Assembly: GCA_930367215.1 (NCBI GenBank)
Contig: OV884058.1
Location: forward strand, 196,186,208 to 196,250,207
Length of the DNA stretch: 64,000 nucleotides
Direction: 5' to 3'
DNA from: Pollenia angustigena
Lineage: Eukaryota; Arthropoda; Insecta; Diptera; Polleniidae
Position 1 is the first letter of the stretch. The number at the start of each line of letters is the position of its first letter. Shown in pieces: positions 56,490-64,000 of this stretch. The position numbers and the translations under genes are program-made. Below the pieces are notes generated by a model. That model had not been told where the DNA came from. It worked only from the letters and a program-made list of their open reading frames with translations, and did no database searches.

Positions 56490-57250
56490 AGCAATTATTC
56501 TTGTATTTTATAACCACGTTGTTCAAATTTTTCCACTCTTTCACTAAATGAAAACCTAGTTGCGCTCTACACCCTAATGCAAAAAAGTAAATAATATTTT
56601 CATTATTCTTTGAGAAACAATTAAAAATGGTTGGTGACGTTACGCGACAAAAAGTAGACATTTCTGTGGAAATACCAATGTCCAGAAATAATGTTAACTT
56701 TGACCACGAAATTTTAAACTGGCTAGCAAAATTTACTCCAAAAAATTTTATTTCAGTTAAAACCAGTATAGTACAGCTTTTATTAAAAATATTTCTAAAT
56801 GAAAGTGCAAATTATGATACTATTAATAGCGAATTCTTAGCTTTGTCGGATATAGATGCTTTACAAAACATAAAAAACGAAAATATTTCTGTTTTTGGTC
56901 CAAAGTGACCACAATGAAACATGATTTAGATCAGTTAATGTTTCCAGTAGAATAACCAAATAAATATTTTCCATTCCAGACACTTCTGCGAATGTGGAAA
57001 GAAAAATTTCACGCCAAAATATTACAAAATAAATGACCGAAATAGACTACATACATGTGCCAACGGTTTCAAGTCTATACGAAACAAAAGACTTCTATAA
57101 AAAAAAAAAATGATTTAGTACTAGTGGGATCGAAAAAGTACGATTTCAAATGTTCGTTAGTACGATATTGGTCTTCTCATTTATCATCCCTGGAGGTGCC
57201 CACATTGAAAATTTTTTTCTCTGCCTGTAGTTCAATGTTTATGACAATTC
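56490..57250 (+). pseudogene. hAT transposase relic
   Basis: An ORF from ATG 56627 gives 93 residues (MVGDVTRQKVDISV..) that I do not recognise by themselves. Just downstream (about 56980-57090), in shifted frames, the sequence reads TSANVERKIS then RNRLHTC..NGF/TVSSLYTKQK, which resembles the hAT C-terminal dimerisation region (SSxxVERxFS...). The first 190 bp match 3827-4020. Frameshifts and a stop after FGPK make it inactive. Confidence 0.55.
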
Positions 57251-57472
57251 GCTTGTCTTTGAAAGAGATGACTTCAAATAAAAATTAAATGTAAAATCGA
57301 CAGTATTAAAAGGCCATAAATAATAAGTTTCGTTTAACTTTCGAATATGAGAAACATTTAAAGTCATGCCTTTTTACCCCCCATTTAAAGAAGTCATAAT
57401 GACAGTTCTGTCATTGTCATATTGAAAAGGTTAGCTGTTAGTTTTATCAAGCCCATTGTTAAGCCCTAACTG

Positions 57473-58322
57473 TATGAATACCCACGCCACAATAGTAGAG
57501 AAGGTATAATGCGTTTGTGCTGATGTTTGTAACACCTTAAAATATTAGTCTTAGACCCACATTTATACTAAAAGATCGACTCAGAATCACTTAAGTCGAT
57601 CTAGTGATGCCCACCCGTCCAGCTGGTTGTTCATATAAACCTTGTCTTCAATTTTGAAGATAATTTAACGAAATTTCGTACAAAAGTTCTCATTGTCACA
57701 AGGGATATGGCTATTGAAAATGGTTGCAATCGCTCCATAATTTCACATAGTTTCAATACAAACTTCTTTCCGGAATAGAATTTGTGTGCCTACAAATCAT
57801 CTTATTATGTTGGTATTATTATTAGTATTAAGATTAAATTTGGTCTAAACTTATTGCAATCTTAATAATCATACCAAATTTTATTGGGACAGGTCCATAT
57901 TTGACCATAGCTCGCCTACAAAAACTATCCCGAAAATAGCTTCAATGGCATTAATTATAATTATAATTATAAATGTTTGTGTTGGCATAAAATTTTACGA
58001 CGAAAGCTGCCATGTGTTGGCAGGTCTAGAACTGAAATTAGGTCCTATATAATAAGCCTCCTTGCAAAAATCACTTAAAAGCAAACAAATCTCATATTTT
58101 TTTAATTCCCTTAGCTAATCCTGTGAAGGTATACGCTTGCCTGCAGGAGACCAGACTCTCTGGCGGGAATCTTACTTAACCTTAAAAAAAAATTTTGTTT
58201 TAGCGGGTCCTTGCTTGCCAATGGGTCGCAAATAGGGTACACTCTCGACAATGTATGTCTAAGTTCTGTGGCGTAAGGTTTCAAATAATCTGCCATGACC
58301 GACTATACTTTCTTATTTGTTT
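57473..58322 (-). mobile_element. DINE-like element on the minus strand, carrying a SINE
   Basis: 5' end at the right on the minus strand (AACAAATAAGAAAGTATAGTCGGTCATGG); 3' end at the left (ACAATAGTAGAGAAGGTATAATGCG..GTGCTGATG). Parallels 39570-40268 and provides empty sites for the MITE and the CAGCGGG element found there. Confidence 0.68.
58097..58176 (-). mobile_element. tRNA-derived SINE (copy 3, truncated head)
   Basis: Minus strand: GATTCCCGCCAGAGAGTCTGG..CTGCAGGCAAGCG..GGATTAGCTAAGGGAATTAAAAAAA. Lacks the tRNA 5' part. Confidence 0.7.
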
Positions 58323-59475
58323 TATTTTTCATAAAGTTTGATAAGCCGGTATTACGAATTTTGTATGGGCGTTACTTCAAGAAAAAAAAAAAAATAATTT
58401 TTTTCCAAATAAACTAAAGTTTTTTAAAACAAGATCTCTCTATTATTGGTGCCTAGTATTTTTCTTCTTTGCCATAAATGAACAAGAGAAAAACCCACGC
58501 TTTGAGGTTAAATGGCGTCTCGAGAACAAGCACATGCATGACTACAAGCATGTGCTACATACATGAATACATATCAGTGTTGCCAACTTAACCAGTTTTC
58601 ATTTTGTTAACCTATAAAAAAAATTATTTAAAAATAAGAAATGTCTTTTTTAAAAGATATTTTTGTTTGGAATAATTTCCTTTGGATTTTTAAGAAAACT
58701 AAAGAAAAAAAACTTATAGTTGAGATGGGGTTTAATTTTATAATTTGTCTAGACAATTTTTAACTGAGTTGTAATAATTAAATTCAATCGTGAGTAGTAA
58801 TCTTTTTTCATCCATTATTAACACACGGGCTTTTAAAAATAAATTAAAATGTGTAGTTTGAAACCAAAAAATAAAGCAAACTGTAATCCATCGCTAAAGT
58901 ATAAATATAAATTAAAATGTGTAGTTTGACACCAAAAAATAAAGCAAAATGTAATCCATCGCTAAAGTATGTATACCTCCTTATTTAACTAATATCTTTT
59001 GGGTTCATATGGCAGCACTGGTTTTACGGACACATTTTTAGGAATGAGTGAAACTTGCTGCAGAAAACTCTCCGTAAAAACTTTGTACTTACGAAGAATG
59101 ATAAAAATTTAAGATAATTTCATCCCAAAAAGAAACTTAAAATCTTTTGCATATTTCGGACAAATTACGTCACGCGAACTGCATTTCTATTAGCTATTAA
59201 TTCTTAGCTGGCAAACCAAAGATATTTGTTCTTTAATTGCGGGTATTCCAGTACTTTTAAAGTACTCGAATCTCAGGGAATTTTGGACTTAGCAACCATT
59301 GTCAAGGACAAACTATGTCATCTGTGTTATATCCTTCTTGGTCGGAACAACATGGGTACATACCCCATTAGAAAACCTTGTCTTATCTTTTTTAAAACAT
59401 TTTTGTTTTTGCTGTCAAAAGCTGGCAACACTGATACAGATATAAATACAGAAACAACTATTTTTACTTCACCTA
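58323..59475. other. AT-rich DNA with a 68-bp duplication
   Basis: No exon recognised. See the direct repeat at 58842-58973. Confidence 0.4.
58842..58973. repeat. Two tandem 68-bp units
   Basis: AAATTAAAATGTGTAGTTTG..GTAATCCATCGCTAAAGTAT occurs twice, 68 bp apart, with two or three differences. Confidence 0.9.
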
Positions 59476-59729
59476 GTCCCAATTTACACTAGGGACATTT
59501 CTTGCCGGACATTTTTTGAATTCTCTTTTCAACTTACCTGAAGCGTTTACATATGAAACATTAGAAGTCAGACAGATATTAATACTTGTATGTAAACTAC
59601 GAAAAATAAGAAAGAGAAATGAAAAAATGTCCAGTACAGATAGTCATGTACTACACACTCTACCTTTTCGACCCCTCGCCCTCAAACTTCGTCTGTCCGG
59701 CAAGAAATGTCCCTAGTGTAAATTGGGAC
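59476..59729. mobile_element. 254-bp MITE, TIR GTCCCAATTTACACTAGG (copy 2)
   Basis: Inverted ends of about 35 bp (GTCCCAATTTACACTAGGGA.., ATTTCTTGCCGGAC..). Flanked by CTA at 59473-59475 and 59730-59732. Longer than the 9278-9454 sister by an insertion-like segment near its left end. The ORFs across it are not genes. Confidence 0.85.
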
Positions 59730-60006
59730 CTAGCAGAACGCGTTAAAACCACACAACAACAAAAACTAGACAGATGTTTAGAATTTATAATGAAATTATA
59801 AAAAAATCTTTAAACAAAAAAACTTGGCTTCTTGTGAAATTTTTTTTTTATAAAAATATTAAAAGAATAAAATTTTATTATTTCAGCAAAAAATGTGAAC
59901 ATTAAAACAAGAATCTAAACAAATTTCATAGTACATAATTCTTTTTAAAATAAAAAAAAAATCTTTAAAATTAAGGTAAAAATAAAGTATTAAAAACTCA
60001 ATCATT

Positions 60007-60129
60007 ATGGTGGTTACGTCGACACGAAGTCATTTAGTGACACCCCAACCAGTTACAAATAATACAACCTCAACTGTGTACAGATCGAAATTGATCTATC
60101 CACGCACCACAATACACCATGTAAATCAG
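60007..60129 (+). CDS. Short first coding exon, 41 codons, phase-0 donor (gene unidentified)
   Basis: ATG 60007 opens MVVTSTRSHLVTPQP..TTIHHVNQ and runs to CAG|GTAAAT at 60129|60130. An in-frame TAA at 59983 lies upstream, so this is the first ATG. The peptide is rich in Thr, Val and basic residues with no recognised domain. The locally GC-balanced, repeat-free sequence is unlike its surroundings, which supports a host exon. Reading on past the donor continues into low-complexity sequence. TTATTATTTCAG at 59875-59886 could be a 3' splice site, so the exon may be preceded by a UTR exon. It ends in the same phase as the exon at 6033-6737, so both may splice to one downstream exon beyond the window. 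Confidence 0.55.
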
Positions 60130-60599
60130 GTAAATGAACAAAATATTAAAAAAATCCATTTTCCTTTTACGATCTTCAACTTGTTGGTATTTTTCCATTT
60201 CATTTGAACTTAATTGACCTTTTATGGTTTGGTGCAGGCAGCCATGTAATTGATTTTTGGGTTGCATTATTGAAAATATTTTGAGAAGTTTTGAAGAATT
60301 TTACGAGAATTTACTTCATCACAAGTCATTAGTAAGAGTTAGACAAAATATTTTTGGTTTTTATAACGTGCCGTAAAAGTCATTAGTTTACAAGAAGTGA
60401 AAATGGTGGCAGTCAGAATTTTTAGACTAAAAAAAAAGGTTACAATGAATTTCTAACTAAAAGGTTCGAAAATTAGTTTTAAAACCAAAAAGAAATAAAA
60501 TTCTAATTGAAAAAAAAATTAACATTCCTTTCACATAATCAGTTCTTTTGGGTAATAAATAAGTAAATTTACAAACAAATATATACATATAAAACTTTT

Positions 60600-62300
60600 T
60601 TGTAAGAGTATTCAAGGGTAAAGTGAGAATTTTCACTACTTAATAAAAATTACATTCTTTACATATTGTTTACTTGATGTAAATAATAAAAAATGATGTA
60701 AATTGTCAACACTCATTGTTTACCTATTATCTGCACCACGTCAATATTATAAAAGACAAAATTTATAACTTTTTAATACTTCACTTTACACAAAATTCAT
60801 ATTTATTTAAAAATTAATACAACTGTTAAAAAATTGTCTGTAATGTAAAATTTATTAATAAAAAATACATTATTTACATATTGTTTGCACTACGTAAATA
60901 ATTAAAAATTAAGTGAGCTTATGAATATCTGACAATTAATGGAAAATCTTTAATAAAGTTGTTAAAAAAAATAATTTTTTACCTATTGTTTACAAGGTGT
61001 AAACAATACAAAATTAAGAATTTTTGATTTTGTATTACTTTCTTTTGATCAAACGGCAGTTTTATTAAAAAATTTAATTGCTTACATAGTGTAAAATATG
61101 AAGAAATAAATAAATATAAAAGGTATTTATATTTTCTACACCACGTAAATATTATAAAAGTCACCGTCTATAACTATTTAATACTTCACTTTACAAAAAA
61201 TTCATATTTATTTAAAAATACATACAACTGCTAAAAAACATTTTCTGCAATGTAAAATTTATTAATGAAAAATACATTATTTAAATATTCTTTGTACCAC
61301 GTAAATAATTAAAAATCAAGTGAGTTAATGAAAATTTGATAAGTAATTGAAAATCCTCAATATATTTGTTAAAAAAAAATATATTTTTTAACTATTGTTT
61401 ACATGGTGTAAACAATACAAAATTAAGAATTTTTGATTTTGTATTACTTTCTTCTAATCAAACGGCAGTTTTATTAAAAAATTCAATTGCTTACATATTG
61501 TAAAATATAAAGAAATAAATAAATATAAAAGGTATTTATATTTTCTACACCACGTAAATATTATAAAAGTCACAGTTTATAACTTTTTAATACTTCACTA
61601 TACAAAAATTTTTTATTTATTTATGTTAAACATTTTCTGTAATGTAAAATTTTGTAAATTAAAAATTCATTATTTACATATTGCTTTCACTATGTAAATA
61701 ATTAAAAATTAAGTGAGTTTATGAATATTTAATAATTTATTGAAAATCTTTAACAAATTTGTTAAAAAAATTATTTTTTACCTATTGTTTACATGGTGTA
61801 AACAATATAAAATTAAGAATTTATAATTTTGATTAACTTTCTTTTGATCAAAAAGCAGTTTAATTTAAAAATTTAATGGCTTCCACATTCTTTACATAGC
61901 GTTAAATATAAAAACATAAATAAATATTAATGGCATTCGCATTTTCTACACCACGTCAATATTATAAGTCAGAATCTATAATTTTCTAATACTTCAATTA
62001 ACATTTTATTGATTTAAAAATAAAACTGTTAAAACATTGTCTGTAATGTAAAATTAATAAATAAAAAATACATTATTTTACATGTTGTTTTCACTATGTA
62101 AATAATTAAAATAAGTTTATAAATATTTAATAATTTCTTGAAAAAGTTTGATAAATTATTTAAAAAAACTAATTGGTTTTCTATTATTTTCTTCTGATCA
62201 AACAGCAGTTTAATTTAAAAATTCAGTTGCTTACACATTCTTTACATAGTGTAAAATATAAAAACAGAAATTTATATTAATCATTCAATGAAAATTTGGG
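60600..62300. repeat. About four tandem ~405-bp units rich in TTTACA/TGTAAA
   Basis: The landmark CACCACGT.AATATTATAA occurs at 60734, 61139, 61548 and 61949 (spacings 405, 409, 401). A 23-bp dyad, ATTGTTTACA-(3)-TGTAAACAAT, recurs near 60986, 61396 and 61786. TGTTTAC/GTAAACA is the core of forkhead-factor sites. The region follows directly on the exon at 60007. Short minus-strand ORFs are incidental. Confidence 0.85.
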
Positions 62301-64000
62301 ATGAATTGGTTATAAAAATGATTGTTTACCAGTTGTTTGTGTAGTGAATATATTTACATGATCTAAAATATTTGGGGCTGTATTCATAAGTACATTTTAA
62401 ATTGTTGAATATGGTGGTTAAAAATAGAATTTGTTTATTTACACTGAGCTTACACTATGTAAATAATACAAAATTGAGTAGGTTACATAAATACTTCATA
62501 GCATAATAAAAACATTAAATAATAATTGTTTATCTATTCTCTACATACTGTTAATTAACACAAACTCGCAATTAGCAATGTTTGCAGTATTATCCTTTGG
62601 TAAAACAACTAATATACACGTTATTGGAGTGCCACGGTAGGCTAGCTGGTAGTGAGCTATTTGATCAGCGCCGGGGTTGTGGGTTCGCTTCCCGCCAGAG
62701 ACTCTGGTGTCGTTCCTGCAGACAAGGGTAGAGCTTTGCGGGATTAGCTTAGAGAATTAATAAAAGTTTGCATGACGTAAAGAAATATAAAAAACATTAT
62801 TTACATACTGTAAACACTTTGTAAAAAACAAAAAATAAAGTGAGTTTATGGATATTTATTAATGTGAAGATAAAGATTAATAAGTGATAAAAATAATAGT
62901 TTAACGACTATATAAACATTAGAACTGTATAAATTTTAGCCTTATAATGAAAAAAAAATACTGTACTTTTGTAAGAAATTTAATTACTTACAAATTTTAC
63001 CATGGTGTAAAGTTTACGTATATATTATAAAATTTGATTAAACAAAAAAAAAAAAAAAAAAAATTTGCAATAATTTTTTTTAACTTTTTGTATGAATATC
63101 ACATTTTATTGAATTTTACATAATCTTTACGAGACGTAAAAAATATGGTTATTAGTGTTTCCACTAAAAATTTGCAATATTTCGATTTTTAATAAGGCAT
63201 GTAAATAACTAAATTGTTTGGAACTTGCATGTTAATTGATGATTTGCATTTTTTTACATATGTAAACAATAAAGATTTTTTCTTATCTGTCATTTACATC
63301 TCGATTTATGGTGGAATGGTGTAGTTAAGTTTTAATTTTGAATTTAAAATTATTTACAGCAATGTAAATTATTCAATTACTTATTTAAATCAGATTTATT
63401 CAGCTATTTAATTATTGACATGGAGCAAAAAATTATAAAAATTTAACCTAGAACTTTCTAATAAAGCAAAATAATTTAAGATATGTATATTATCAAAATG
63501 ACATGGAACCTAAATTATTTTAATATGCTTTGGTTTATTGTTTAGTGATTTCGCTTACATTGTTATTTTTTACATATACTTTACGTGATGTAGATAAAGT
63601 TAAATATTTTAATTTATATATTCACTATGACATTCAAAAATATTAAACTTGGAAAGTAATTTAATTGTTTACATTAGCGTTTATGAAACTACAGTCAATG
63701 TAGAAAAACTGCCATTTGTTCCACTTCTTAATTTGTCATTGGTCAAAAAAAAAAAAAAACTGTTGCTTCTACTTCTGATTCATTAAATGTAAACATTCGC
63801 TTCCAACTCAACTCAAAAAGAGAAAAGTTGTACACAAATATTCGTTCGCTGTTCGACAGTTTTTGGTTTCGACTGCAGTTTTTTCCTCCCTGGTTCACAT
63901 ATGCTTACATTGTGTAAATAATGTAAATATGTTTTTCTAACATCCACTTTAGCTGCCATTTAATGATTGGCCATAACTAACATTTTTTTTTTTAATTTTA
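62300..64000. other. AT-rich intron-like DNA, still dense in TTTACA/TGTAAA
   Basis: The hexamers continue without the 405-bp period (for example ACATACTGTAAACAC at about 62805, TTTTTACATATGTAAACAA at about 63251). A SINE lies at 62629-62768. A GC-balanced patch at 63830-63895 (TTCGTTCGCTGTTCGACAG) might be regulatory. No exon seen. Confidence 0.45.
62629..62768 (+). mobile_element. tRNA-derived SINE (copy 4, most complete)
   Basis: Head GCCACGGTAGGCTAGCTGG (A-box region about 62638-62649) and GGTTCGCTTCC (B-box, 62682-62692). Then CGCCAGAGACTCTGG, CTGCAGACAAGG, GGGATTAGCTTAGAGAATTAATAAAAG as the non-tRNA body and tail. The tRNA fold is too degraded at its 5' and 3' ends to be a functional tRNA. 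Confidence 0.82.

Noticed and set aside
62629..62705. Functional tRNA gene
   Set aside because: A and B boxes are present but the acceptor stem cannot pair and a SINE body and tail follow; three relatives confirm a SINE.
1..64000. LTR retrotransposon or endogenous retrovirus
   Set aside because: No long direct terminal repeats, tRNA primer site, integrase or protease-like frames were found; the only long direct repeat is the 4.9-kb tandem duplication.

Overview
The window is AT-rich, non-bacterial DNA from a higher dipteran. The best guess is a calyptrate or blow-fly-like genome. The evidence is the spliced exon structure, the long AT-rich introns, several DINE-1/INE-1-like elements (5' ends of the type ACAAGT..GAGTGCTAT, 3' ends with the hairpin GTGGTGGAGGGTAT), a tRNA-derived SINE, RTE-like LINE fragments, and many small inverted-repeat transposons. 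There are no operons, ribosome binding sites, rRNA or intact tRNA genes, and no CRISPR array. Species is inference.

Only two stretches look like host coding sequence. The first is a 235-codon exon at 6033-6737, plus strand, beginning with an N-myristoylation signal (MGNRVS) and ending at AAG|GTAATT. The second is a 41-codon exon at 60007-60129, plus strand, ending at CAG|GTAAAT. Both are preceded by in-frame stops and both end in phase 0, so they could be alternative first exons of one long gene whose shared downstream exons lie to the right of the window. Under that reading nearly everything from 6738 to 64000 is intron. A zero-length-exon signal at 25954|25955 (pyrimidine tract, TTAG|GTAAGT) looks like a recursive splice site inside it. 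Other host-like signals are a DRE cluster (448-502), a well-spaced Inr+DPE core promoter (34425-34458), and tandem ~405-bp units rich in paired TGTTTAC/GTAAACA motifs just after the 60-kb exon.

Layout. 0-6 kb: DRE cluster, small hAT-like MITEs and a minus-strand RTE-like LINE relic, then the first coding exon. 8.2-12 kb: a LINE reverse transcriptase split by a 3.1-kb element, which holds a 2.3-kb hAT-like element, which holds a further TIR element and a MITE. 13-25 kb: foldback elements, a LINE fragment within a degenerate 15-bp repeat, and a DINE-like element split by a 1.4-kb hAT-like element. 25-31 kb: hairpin, 15-bp repeat field, recursive splice signal, MITEs and a 7 x 101-bp minisatellite. 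31-35 kb: interspersed repeat, pogo-like element with a dead mariner-like transposase, and the candidate promoter. 35.3-45.7 kb: a hAT-like element overlapping a 4,904-bp tandem duplication whose two copies show no difference in any part I compared. 46-59 kb: deeply nested MITE/SINE/LINE complexes, more DINE-like elements and a hAT transposase relic. 59-64 kb: MITE, second coding exon, 405-bp array and a SINE.

Many insertions were dated relative to one another through target-site duplications and 'empty' paralogous sites inside the window. All calls come from reading the sequence by eye. Family names for transposons rest on TSD length, terminal motifs and recognisable protein fragments, not on database searches.
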